Source: Thiospirillum jenense
GTDB taxonomy: Bacteria > Pseudomonadota > Gammaproteobacteria > Chromatiales > Chromatiaceae
Length of the DNA: 42,047 nt
Assembly: GCF_014145225.1 (NCBI RefSeq)
Contig: NZ_JABVCQ010000030.1
Location: 1 to 42,047, forward strand
Direction of reading: 5' to 3'
Both the position numbers and the translations under genes were made by a program. This document shows positions 26,426 to 34,087 of the stretch, one piece after another (within the stretch, counting starts at the first letter, position 1; every line of letters starts with the position of its first letter). The notes under the pieces are model-generated. The model had not been told where the DNA came from and did not search any database. It worked only from the letters and a program-made list of their open reading frames with translations.

Positions 26426-26581
26426 AGCACAAATGATAAATCCTATTGCGGTGATGTCGGGGTTGACCACATGATCGGCAATGCACGTTGGTCAGAATTA
26501 AATGGGCAGTTGTTTGGTTATCAAGATGACAATTGCCTGTTGCGATGTCGTATTATCGCCAATAAACGGCGGGTGTGACTG

Positions 26582-26597
26582 GTCATTTGTCAATGAC
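26582..26597. promoter_or_regulatory. Palindrome upstream of sufB
   Basis: GTCATT (26582-26587) and AATGAC (26592-26597) form a perfect inverted repeat with a TGTC spacer. A TTGACA hexamer on the minus strand (26593-26588) lies across its centre, but no good -10 is found 16-18 bases downstream. It could be an operator of the suf genes; it does not resemble a known IscR site closely enough to name. Confidence 0.3.
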
Positions 26598-26672
26598 AAC
26601 GGATTTAAAGCAAGCGCAATGCCACGATTTGGATGATGGCGGCGGCCGCACTGGCAAATCATTCAGCGTTAG

Positions 26673-28712
26673 TCAATTATCCTCAGTTTTTTTAATTGTC
26701 CGCGCTCGCCGCCGTTTAATTGGTTTAACCGCTGGCGTTAATGTCTCCGGCGGCTGCATAAAAGCGCGCACGGCGGCGAGTTCTTGAGTGCGCGTCATGG
26801 GCGGCAAACTATTAAAAAAGGCGGTTCCGTATCGCCGAGTTAATAAACGCGGATCGCACACGACAAATAAACCGCGATCCGTGTCATCTCGAATTAACCG
26901 CCCTGCCCCTTGTTTTAGCGCAATCACCGCGTGCGGCAATTGATATTCTAAAAACGGATTCAAACCCTGACGTTGCAACGCGGCAATTTTCGCCCGCAAA
27001 ATCGGATCATCCGGCATTGCAAATGGCAGTTTATCAATAATAACGCACGATAACGCCTCGCCGCGCACGTCCACGCCTTCCCAAAAACTGGTGCTGCCGA
27101 GTAATACCGCGTTGCCCAAAGAACGAAAGCGATCTAATAATGCCGCTCGCGGGGCGCTGCCTTGAATTAATAATGGATAACCGAATGACGGGGTATCAAA
27201 TTGTGCGGCGACTTCGCGTAATGCACGGTGACTGGTGAATAATAAAAACGTGCGCCCCTGGGCAATGGTGATTAATTCACGCGCAATGACGGCGACGCGC
27301 TGAGTGTATTGCGCGGTGGACGGATCGGGCATGTCGGGTGGTAAAAACCACAGCGCCTGACGCGGGTAATCAAACGGGCTATCCCAACTGGCGGTGCGCA
27401 CCTCCGCCCCCCAGCCCATTTGACGGGCAAAATGATCGAAACTGCCACCGACGGTCATGGTCGCCGAGGTCAAAATCCACGTCGCCGGCGCCTGCTCGCG
27501 CAATGCTGCAAAGATTGGTGCAACATCCAGCGGCGTCAAGTGCAACCGCATCCCCCAATTTTGCACGTCCACCCAGCGCACCCAGTCGGCATCGGCTTCA
27601 CTCGGCGGTGCGGCGAGGCGCGCCAGCCGTTTGAGTAAATCCGCGCACCGCTCCCGCCCGCGATCCCACTCTTTGTTTTGACCCGCCACCGCTGTCAGCG
27701 AATCGGCCACCGCCGTCAATGCCTCACCCAACTGCGCCAGCACGCGGAGAATCGGCTCGGGATCATCCAAATCTTGCCACGCCACCCGCCCGGTCACATT
27801 CGCAAAGGCTTGGTGCAACGTGTGCGCGGCGGTGGTCAAGGCGGTCACGGCGGCAGATAACCCCGGCGCGCTGCCAATCAAATCGTGTTCACTGTCGGCG
27901 GCGGTGACTAAATCGTCTGTTAAATCAAGGACTTGTTTTGTACTCAGCGCCAGCCCAAAAAACTGCATGGCGATTTCCGGTAACTGGTGCGCCTCGTCAA
28001 TGATCCAACATTGCGGCTCAGGAATCACCGCCCCGACCTGGTTGAGTTGCAAAGCAAAGTTGGCGCAGAGCAGGTGGTGATTGACGATCACAATATCCGC
28101 CTCCTGCGCCTGCCGCCGCGCTGCTTGCGGATGACAGCGGTTGAGACGCGGGCAATCCTGCGCCAAACAATTATCGAGCGTCGAAGTCACCAGCGGCCAC
28201 ACGGACGCATTTTCGGCAATTTGACACTCGGCAATGTCGCCGCTCGTCGTGACCTGCGCCCAGTCGCGCACGCGGCTCAAATCCGCCCGCAGGTCACGAT
28301 TCAACCGCGCCGCCCGCCCGAGCGCCCGCTCCAGCCGATATTGGCACAGATAATTGCTCCGCCCTTTGAGTAACGCCACCCGTGCGGCACTGTTCAGCGC
28401 CGCCAGCACCAACGGTAAATCGTGGCGAAACAATTGATCCTGCAACGCCCGCGTCCCGGTGGACAGCACCACTTTACGTTTTGACAGCACGGCGGGGACG
28501 AGATACGCCAACGTTTTACCCGTCCCCGTCCCCGCCTCGCAAATCAAACTGGTTTCAGCGGTGATGATTTGGGCAATGGTCTGCGCCATCGAGAGTTGCT
28601 GCGGGCGCTCGCGGAAGCCGCGCAACTGCTGCGCCAGTGCGCCATCCGAAGCAAACAGCGCCGCCAGTTGACTTGGCCACGGCGGCGGGGTGGGTACAGT
28701 GGCCGCCGTCAC
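26673..28712 (-). CDS. DinG/YoaA-type Fe-S DNA helicase
   Basis: This is an XPD-like superfamily 2 helicase with 5'-3' polarity expected, acting in DNA repair. The 679-residue protein has Walker A GTGTGKT (61-67), motif Ia LSTGTRALQDQL, DEAH at 239-242 and the late motifs WILTSATM, STSFWEGVDV and KQGAGRLIRD. Four Cys (123, 182, 187, 193) have exactly the spacing x4 and x5 of the DinG [4Fe-4S] cluster. There is no extra exonuclease domain. In length it is closer to YoaA than to DinG (over 700). The GTG at 28712 is used and lies 15 bases after the lipoprotein gene, so the two are co-transcribed. Its Fe-S cluster depends on machinery such as the suf genes that follow on the same strand. Confidence 0.88.
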   Translation of the reverse strand: MTAATVPTPPPWPSQLAALFASDGALAQQLRGFRERPQQLSMAQTIAQIITAETSLICEAGTGTGKTLAYLVPAVLSKRKVVLSTGTRALQDQLFRHDLPLVLAALNSAARVALLKGRSNYLCQYRLERALGRAARLNRDLRADLSRVRDWAQVTTSGDIAECQIAENASVWPLVTSTLDNCLAQDCPRLNRCHPQAARRQAQEADIVIVNHHLLCANFALQLNQVGAVIPEPQCWIIDEAHQLPEIAMQFFGLALSTKQVLDLTDDLVTAADSEHDLIGSAPGLSAAVTALTTAAHTLHQAFANVTGRVAWQDLDDPEPILRVLAQLGEALTAVADSLTAVAGQNKEWDRGRERCADLLKRLARLAAPPSEADADWVRWVDVQNWGMRLHLTPLDVAPIFAALREQAPATWILTSATMTVGGSFDHFARQMGWGAEVRTASWDSPFDYPRQALWFLPPDMPDPSTAQYTQRVAVIARELITIAQGRTFLLFTSHRALREVAAQFDTPSFGYPLLIQGSAPRAALLDRFRSLGNAVLLGSTSFWEGVDVRGEALSCVIIDKLPFAMPDDPILRAKIAALQRQGLNPFLEYQLPHAVIALKQGAGRLIRDDTDRGLFVVCDPRLLTRRYGTAFFNSLPPMTRTQELAAVRAFMQPPETLTPAVKPIKRRRARTIKKTEDN

Positions 28713-28727
28713 AACAACGGAACTCGA

Positions 28728-29618
28728 CTAACCACCGTTGGCTTTCCGCTCGGCGTCGGTCGCACCCTGCGCATCACCACTTTGCCGGCGGGCAGTGGCA
28801 ATCATCAACCAATTGTTGCGCTTGAGGTCGGCTTGATGACCCGCAAAGGAATTCGACCGTACCGCCAGCGTATTGGCTTGCGCGGTCATGCCCTGTTCCA
28901 ACCGCACCCGCGCCAGCCGATTCCACAAGTACGCCTCCTGTGGCTGCAAACGCAATGCCCGTTCCAACGTCGCCGCCGCACCGGCATGGTCGCCATTCAA
29001 CCGCTGCCGCTCGGCTTGTTGCGATAACGCATTGATTGCGGGCGGTAATTTCGGCGCGGCCAAATGCGGCACCGTGACGGGTTGCGGCAGTGACGAGTGT
29101 GGCGCCTCCGCTGGTGTGGACACCGGCGGCGGGAGCGTGAGTGGTGCCGGACGGGCAACGGGTGGCGGTGCTGGCACGACGGGTGGTGTAACCGTTTGAT
29201 TAATCGGTGGATTAGCCGTGATTTGATTCGTCTGTGGCGGCGCGGCGGTCGCGGCAGGCGACGGTGGCGGCGTGGTTGACGGTGATTCAGCGGCCGGCAG
29301 TGGCACGGGTGATGCCACCACTGGCGGTGGCGATGCTGGCGCTGTCACCGGTGGCGGGGCGACTTCGCGGATAGTCTCATTGTCATCCGCCGGCGGGGCG
29401 TAAGCAAACACCTGCGTTGGGCGGATTTCTTCACGCGGGGCCGGGGCGGGCGGTCGGGTGGGAATCGGCACCGGTACGCGCTGTACTCGGCGGGAACTGG
29501 GATCAGTGCGCGCCCCGTCAATGATGGGGGCGGGTGGACTGGCACGTTGCGGAATGGCGCAGGCTTGTAGCGCGAATGAGAATAATAAAACGATTGATAA
29601 CGCGACGAGTTTGTTCAT
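28728..29618 (-). CDS. Outer-membrane TPR lipoprotein, probable PBP1b activator (LpoP-like)
   Basis: A lipoprotein signal (MNKLVALSIVLLFSFALQAC) has a lipobox LQAC. Residues about 25-190 are a Pro/Ala/Thr-rich linker, long enough to cross the periplasm. Residues about 195-296 contain TPR-like helices (QAERQRLNGDHAGAAATLERALRLQPQEAYLWNRLARVRLEQG split over two repeats). The gene lies directly downstream of mrcB. In Pseudomonas the lipoprotein LpoP, with a TPR domain and a flexible linker, is encoded beside ponB and activates PBP1b. Same domain order and same neighbour make an LpoP role likely here, as inference. The linker is encoded by GC-rich DNA whose opposite strand shows long meaningless frames. 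Confidence 0.78.
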   Translation of the reverse strand: MNKLVALSIVLLFSFALQACAIPQRASPPAPIIDGARTDPSSRRVQRVPVPIPTRPPAPAPREEIRPTQVFAYAPPADDNETIREVAPPPVTAPASPPPVVASPVPLPAAESPSTTPPPSPAATAAPPQTNQITANPPINQTVTPPVVPAPPPVARPAPLTLPPPVSTPAEAPHSSLPQPVTVPHLAAPKLPPAINALSQQAERQRLNGDHAGAAATLERALRLQPQEAYLWNRLARVRLEQGMTAQANTLAVRSNSFAGHQADLKRNNWLMIATARRQSGDAQGATDAERKANGG

Positions 29619-29706
29619 TGGAATTGCGGAATGACACAGTTAAGGTGACACATCGTTAATGATTAATCACGACGCGAGTGAATGATTATTAGCCATGATC
29701 AATGAA

Positions 29707-32115
29707 TCAACGATCATAAAAATCACGCATAAACGCATTTTCTTCAGGTGGTGCGGCACGACGCGGTGGTGGCGGAGTAATTGGTGCCGGTGGTGGGGGC
29801 GTCACGACCTCATCATCTGCCGCCGCGTCACGAGGCGCGTTATCCCGCGCCGCCGCGTCAGCACCATCCCGTTCCCGACTCGCGGGGCGCGGTTTGCTGG
29901 CACTGCCGCAATTCACGCCGACCCCGGCATGAGCGCTGACAAACGGAACGGGTTGATCGTAGCCACACACGCTCGCTAATTCCACGCCGTCGGGCATCAC
30001 CTCACCGAGCGGCTGATGATCCAACTCCGCCATCAATTCACCCCACAGCCGCAGCGCACCAGTTGAGCCAGTCAAGCGCGTCGGCTGGTTATTATCGTAC
30101 CCAACCCAGATCACTGCCACCTTATCGCCACTAAAGCCGGCAAACCAACTGTCACGCAATTCATTGGTCGTGCCAGTTTTACCGGCGACGGTCAAGCCAG
30201 ACGGCAGGCGCTGTTGCAACCAGGTCGCCGTGCCTTCCGCCACCACGCGGCGCAGCGCCCACTGCGTCAGATACGCCGCCGCTGGGCTGACCACCGACTC
30301 AATCGCCAGCGGGTAACGGTTTAACGGCTGCCCGGCGGCGTCCTGCACATCCCGAATCGCCCGCAGCGGCGCCCGAAATCCGCCCGCCGCAATGGTTTGA
30401 TACACCTGCGCCAATTCAATCGGCGTCAACGATACCGAACCAAGTAGCATCGCCGGCACCGGGCGGATTTCGCGCAACGCCCCGAGTTGATTCAACGTTT
30501 GCGCGATTTGATCGATGCCCAATTCCAGCCCAAGATTGACGGTGGCCAAATTGTACGATTTCGCCAACGCCCGATACAGCGGCACCGCGCCGTGACTACG
30601 ATGATCGTAATTTTGCGGCTGCCACAATTCACCGCCGATGCGCAATTTGACGGGTTGATCGTCCAATTTCGTCACCAATGAATAGCGCTCTGGCTGTGCC
30701 AATGCCGTCAAATAAATCACCGGTTTAATTAACGAACCAATTGAACGCACCGCATCCAATGCGCGATTAAATCCCTGATAACCGGGCTTACGCGCCCCGA
30801 CTAATGCTAATACTTCACCCTGCGCCACCGAGGTCATCACCATTGCCGTTTCTAATTCACCCAGCGGCAATTGCTGGCGCTGTTCAATCGCAGTTAATTC
30901 ACGTTTCATTACCTGCTCGGCGTGACTTTGAATTAACGGGTCTAATGTCGTGAAAATCCGCAACCCTTCCGAGCGTAAATCCTCTTCTCGATAATCGCGC
31001 TGTAATTGCCGCCGCACCAATTGAATAAACGCCGGATAATCACCCACCGGCCGCCCGCCGCCGTCGTGAACGCCTAATGCAGTCGCCTTCGCTATTTCAC
31101 CCTCCGCCGGTGAAATAATTTGATAATACACCATTAAATCTAATACCAAATTGCGGCGGGCTAATGCCTTTTCTGGATGACGGCGCGGATTAAACTCAGA
31201 TGGCCCTTTAATCATTGCCACCAATAATGCAATGTCGGCACTGCGCAATTCCGCCAGCGGGCGGTCAAAATAAAATTGACTGGCTAATCCAAAGCCGTGA
31301 ATGGCGCGATTACCATCTTGCCCCATGTAAATCTCATTGGTATAAGCGGTCAGAATCTCATCTTTACTATACCGCCGTTCCAATAACAGCGCCATGTAGG
31401 CTTCATTAAATTTGCGTTCCAACGTGCGCTGTTGGGTTAAATAAAAGTTCTTCACCAACTGCTGCGTCAAGGTACTGGCACCTTCAACCGTGCGCCCGGC
31501 TAATACATTCTTATACGCCGCCCGCGCAATGCCTTTTGGGTCTAATCCAACGTGTTGATAAAAATTGCGATCTTCGACGGCCAGCAACGTTTTAATTAAT
31601 AAATCAGGCAACTGCCGCCGCGTCAATAACACCCGATCTTCATTATGCGTGGGATAAATATTGGCAATTAACGCCGGTTCTAAACGCACCAGCGCCACCT
31701 CTTGATTGGTCGTGGCATCCCGCAATTCTGTAATGACATTATTCGCAAATCGCACGGTTAATAATAACGGCGGTTCAGTGCCATCCCAGAATTGAAACCC
31801 GTGCGTGTGAAACGTGATTTGCTCGCCTTGTTGTTGATAAGTGCCAGGGTGCGGCGTTGTTGGCGTAGTACGGTATTTAATGCGTTGCAATTCACCAATG
31901 AACGTCGCCGGTGTTAATACCCGCCCGACGTATAATTCTAATGGTCGCGCATAAACCCGCGCCGGTAGCGCCCAACGTTTGCCTTCAAACTTATTCCGCA
32001 CAATCCGATCAAGATGCACGCCATATAATAATCCAACGATCATTACTGCAACCGTTGTAACAATCATGGTGCGCAGAACAAAACCGAGGCGTGGGGGATG
32101 AAAATGAAAGTGCAT
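29707..32115 (-). CDS. mrcB: Penicillin-binding protein 1B (bifunctional peptidoglycan synthase)
   Basis: It polymerises and cross-links peptidoglycan at the outer face of the inner membrane. The product from the ATG at 32115 has 802 residues. A short basic cytoplasmic tail and one membrane segment (IVTTVAVMIVGLLYGV region) lead to a UB2H-like region. The GT51 glycosyltransferase shows LLAVEDRNFYQHVGLDP and EGASTLTQQLVKNFYL, then NEIYMGQ. The transpeptidase has SIGSLIKP (SxxK), SYNLATVNLG (SxN) and VAGKTGTTNELRDSWF (KTGT). The last 70 residues are rich in Pro, Ala and Asp. An in-frame start at 32169 would add an unlikely tail. The lipoprotein gene follows after 88 bases, suggesting synthase and activator are made together. 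Confidence 0.95.
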   Translation of the reverse strand: MHFHFHPPRLGFVLRTMIVTTVAVMIVGLLYGVHLDRIVRNKFEGKRWALPARVYARPLELYVGRVLTPATFIGELQRIKYRTTPTTPHPGTYQQQGEQITFHTHGFQFWDGTEPPLLLTVRFANNVITELRDATTNQEVALVRLEPALIANIYPTHNEDRVLLTRRQLPDLLIKTLLAVEDRNFYQHVGLDPKGIARAAYKNVLAGRTVEGASTLTQQLVKNFYLTQQRTLERKFNEAYMALLLERRYSKDEILTAYTNEIYMGQDGNRAIHGFGLASQFYFDRPLAELRSADIALLVAMIKGPSEFNPRRHPEKALARRNLVLDLMVYYQIISPAEGEIAKATALGVHDGGGRPVGDYPAFIQLVRRQLQRDYREEDLRSEGLRIFTTLDPLIQSHAEQVMKRELTAIEQRQQLPLGELETAMVMTSVAQGEVLALVGARKPGYQGFNRALDAVRSIGSLIKPVIYLTALAQPERYSLVTKLDDQPVKLRIGGELWQPQNYDHRSHGAVPLYRALAKSYNLATVNLGLELGIDQIAQTLNQLGALREIRPVPAMLLGSVSLTPIELAQVYQTIAAGGFRAPLRAIRDVQDAAGQPLNRYPLAIESVVSPAAAYLTQWALRRVVAEGTATWLQQRLPSGLTVAGKTGTTNELRDSWFAGFSGDKVAVIWVGYDNNQPTRLTGSTGALRLWGELMAELDHQPLGEVMPDGVELASVCGYDQPVPFVSAHAGVGVNCGSASKPRPASRERDGADAAARDNAPRDAAADDEVVTPPPPAPITPPPPRRAAPPEENAFMRDFYDR

Positions 32116-32217
32116 GTGGCGAATAAATCCTGACGAAAAAGCAATTGAAAAGTTAATTGATCTAATCAAATACTACTGGGCGATTAACAAAACAGATTTA
32201 ATGATGAGGGCGTGAAG

Positions 32218-32247
32218 TTGATTGTACCCGCGCTTGGAGACAATCAA
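32218..32247. repeat. Inverted repeat between the cyclotransferase gene and mrcB
   Basis: TTGATTGT (32218-32225) pairs with ACAATCAA (32240-32247) across a 14-base loop. It lies just after the stop of the minus-strand cyclotransferase gene. There is no T run, so a rho-independent terminator is doubtful. Confidence 0.4.
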
Positions 32248-32264
32248 TATTAATTCGGTGTCAG

Positions 32265-33053
32265 TCAATTATGAATCAACTCCAAGACAAATAACAGCGG
32301 CCAATATTTACCGGTCACAAATAACCGCTGCGTGGCCGGATCATAGGCAATTCCATTCATCACATCCGCGGTTGGCGGGCGCCGTTCTTTTGGATAGAGC
32401 GTGGTTAAATCCAACCAACCGCGCACCGTACCCTTTAATGGATCAATTCGGACAATCGCATCACGTCCATACACATTTGCCCAGACCTCGCCGTTAATAT
32501 ATTCTAGTTCATTTAACTGAGTGAGTGGCATTTTGCCATCGCGTATTTCAATTTGCCCAGTGTTTTGATAGGTAACGGGATCAATCCAACGCAACTGCGC
32601 CGTGCCGTCACTCATTATTAAATATTGCCCGTCGCTGGTTAATCCCCAACCTTCACCTTGATAATTGAATTGCGTGATCTGCTTCAGGGTGGTACGATCA
32701 TACACTAATGCGATGCCAGCGCGCCAAGTTAATTGGATTAAGCAATTACCCCACTGGGCAAGTCCTTCGGCAAATACATTGGCCGGTAACCGCACTGACT
32801 GCAATACTTGACCACTGGTTAATTCGACACGCCGTAATGATGAATAACCGTACCGTCCGGTACTTTCCCATAATTGACCATCCGCGAATATTAATCCCTG
32901 GGTAAAGGCGTGTACATCGTGCGGATAAGTTGCTAATACGCGATAGTCCATTGCGTCACTCGTGGTGACAATCATTGATAATAATACAAAAACAATACAA
33001 TGGGTCAGAACCTGCGATCTTGAATGGTGGCGCGTTGCGGTATGGGTGGGCAT
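32265..33053 (-). CDS. Exported glutaminyl-peptide cyclotransferase
   Basis: The enzyme converts N-terminal glutamine of peptides or proteins to pyroglutamate. The 262-residue protein has an N-terminal export signal (CIVFVLLSMIVTTSDAMD region) and a five-bladed propeller of the plant-type glutamine cyclotransferase family (PF05096). Conserved blocks are AFTQGLIFADGQLWESTGRYG, NVFAEGLAQWGNCLIQLTW, FNYQGEGWGLTSDG, LNELEYINGEVWANVY and NGIAYDPATQRLFVTGKYWP. AGG lies 8 bases before the ATG. It should act in the periplasm on exported proteins. It is on the same strand as mrcB (149-base gap), but a functional tie is not established. Confidence 0.88.
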   Translation of the reverse strand: MPTHTATRHHSRSQVLTHCIVFVLLSMIVTTSDAMDYRVLATYPHDVHAFTQGLIFADGQLWESTGRYGYSSLRRVELTSGQVLQSVRLPANVFAEGLAQWGNCLIQLTWRAGIALVYDRTTLKQITQFNYQGEGWGLTSDGQYLIMSDGTAQLRWIDPVTYQNTGQIEIRDGKMPLTQLNELEYINGEVWANVYGRDAIVRIDPLKGTVRGWLDLTTLYPKERRPPTADVMNGIAYDPATQRLFVTGKYWPLLFVLELIHN

Positions 33054-33120
33054 GGCTGTTGCCTGAATGAATAATCGTCGCTATTTTACAACAGCTAACG
33101 GGGTGGCGGGCGAATTTGCG

Positions 33121-33161
33121 TTAGGTTAGCAGGGATATTTAGTTACATTACTCTAACCTAA
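33121..33161. repeat. Inverted repeat, 9-base arms
   Basis: TTAGGTTAG (33121-33129) is a perfect inverted repeat of CTAACCTAA (33153-33161) with a 23-base spacer. It lies at the 5' side of both divergent genes, so it is not a terminator for either; it might be a regulator site or a small structured transcript. Confidence 0.5.
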
Positions 33162-33218
33162 GTAATCAATTTATATCACTTTTTCTTAAAACAAATTGAC
33201 ACAGATTATTGACGTCGT

Positions 33219-33234
33219 CGTGACTGCGGTCACG
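33219..33234. promoter_or_regulatory. CRP/FNR-like palindromic operator
   Basis: CGTGAC-TGCG-GTCACG is a perfect palindrome. It contains GTGA-N6-TCAC, the core of the CRP family consensus TGTGA-N6-TCACA. Its centre is about 75 bases upstream of the start expected from the promoter at 33267-33295, a class I activator distance. FNR would need TTGAT half sites, so a CRP/Vfr-like regulator fits better. Confidence 0.55.
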
Positions 33235-33266
33235 TTGCGAAAAAAACGATTTTTTTTGCGAAAAAG

Positions 33267-33295
33267 TTGACAGTTGCATGGAGTACGGGTACATT
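33267..33295 (+). promoter_or_regulatory. Strong sigma70-type promoter with A-tract UP element
   Basis: TTGACA (33267-33272) and TACATT (33290-33295) are separated by exactly 17 bases. Directly upstream, 33235-33266 holds a run of seven As, a run of eight Ts and another A tract, phased by TTGCGAAAAA repeats, which is typical of an UP element bound by the alpha subunit. It should drive the two exported-protein genes that follow. Confidence 0.65.
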
Positions 33296-33405
33296 TTTAC
33301 TAACATTTTAAACCTCACCATTTTTGAGTTGCGAAATTGTCGCCCGTGTTGATTAACTTCCCAATCATCCAATGGTCACGCCGCGTTATCACCGCGTGTG
33401 AGTTG

Positions 33406-34053
33406 ATGCGTGACCACCAGCGCGCCGTTATGGTCTGCCTGTTGTTTTTTCCGCTATTTTCCTCATCTGCCGTCGGGCAAAAAGTGGATAATGTGGTTGA
33501 TTCGGCGCAATCACCGGCGGTGTTGCACGAACCACACACATCAGTCACTGACAAGCCTACTCGGCAATTTACTCCCGAGGAGCTGTCCGAGCCACGTTTC
33601 GGCCCTTTCGGGTTAAGCACGAAAGAGGCGGATAAGCTACGCCCACCGCGTCCAACGCCTAACCTACCGACTGACGCCACCTCGGTACAGTTGGTCAAGC
33701 GCCTGCAAGCTCGTTGGGCGGCGCTCATTGCCAGTGATTTTGATCGGGCATACACATTTGAGACGCCAGAGTTTCGTGCCAAGACTGATGCCAAAACGTT
33801 TCATGCCCAGTTTGGTCCCTTTGTCACTTGGCATGGCATTGAACCAATTGCCGTGCAGTATCCAACACCCGACACTGCAATGCTGAGTTTTTTGCTTGAT
33901 TACAGTTTCCCCGTTGACGGAACAGATCATTTGACGCGCACTGAACGATTTGCTCAAGAACGGTGGATTCGACGGGATGGGGAGTGGTGGCACCAATCCC
34001 AATCAGTTACCATACCCGGCATGGCTCCTGAGAATTCGAGCCAGAAGCCATAG
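33406..34053 (+). CDS. Secreted protein of unknown function
   Basis: I do not recognise a named family. From the ATG at 33406 the product has 215 residues with a signal peptide (MRDHQRAVMVCLLFFPLFSSSAVG). A Pro/Thr-rich stretch follows (about residues 30-95). The C-terminal 120 residues, LVKRLQARWAALIASDFDRAY, then WHGIEPIAVQY, FLLDYSF and QERWIRRDGEWWH, have the look of an NTF2-like or cystatin-like fold used in small periplasmic binding or assembly proteins. The frame is open from 33337, but earlier starts would bury the signal peptide. The gene lies 34 bases before the large exported protein and behind the same promoter, so it may help that protein's folding or export. That is inference from position only. 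Confidence 0.7.
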   Translation: MRDHQRAVMVCLLFFPLFSSSAVGQKVDNVVDSAQSPAVLHEPHTSVTDKPTRQFTPEELSEPRFGPFGLSTKEADKLRPPRPTPNLPTDATSVQLVKRLQARWAALIASDFDRAYTFETPEFRAKTDAKTFHAQFGPFVTWHGIEPIAVQYPTPDTAMLSFLLDYSFPVDGTDHLTRTERFAQERWIRRDGEWWHQSQSVTIPGMAPENSSQKP

Positions 34054-34087
34054 CTTTTTTTAATCCGTAATGAATGGAGACATGACG

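Larger units (their letters stand above)
33054..33405. other. Regulatory intergenic region
   Basis: About 350 bases between the cyclotransferase gene (minus) and a secreted-protein gene (plus). It contains an inverted repeat (33121-33161), a CRP-like palindrome (33219-33234), two TTGCGAAAAA direct repeats with A/T tracts, and a good promoter (33267-33295), in that order toward the plus-strand genes. I see no further coding potential. Confidence 0.7.

Noticed and set aside
26471-26578. Small plus-strand ORF of 35 codons upstream of sufB
   Set aside because: It has no ribosome binding site and no recognisable motif, and lies in the likely control region of the suf genes.
28569-29279. Long plus-strand frames rich in Arg and Trp opposite the helicase and lipoprotein genes
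   Set aside because: They are shadows of GC-rich minus-strand genes; they have no start signals and no recognisable motifs, while the minus-strand products show clear domains.
29100-29530. Possible tandem DNA repeats or CRISPR-like array
   Set aside because: The repetitive look comes from Pro/Thr/Ala codons of the lipoprotein linker. No unit of constant length with unique spacers is present, and I see no CRISPR array elsewhere.
33315-33794. 159-codon minus-strand ORF with Ser/Cys-rich product
   Set aside because: It overlaps the plus-strand secreted-protein gene, which has a promoter, a signal peptide and a conserved-looking C-terminus; the minus frame has none.
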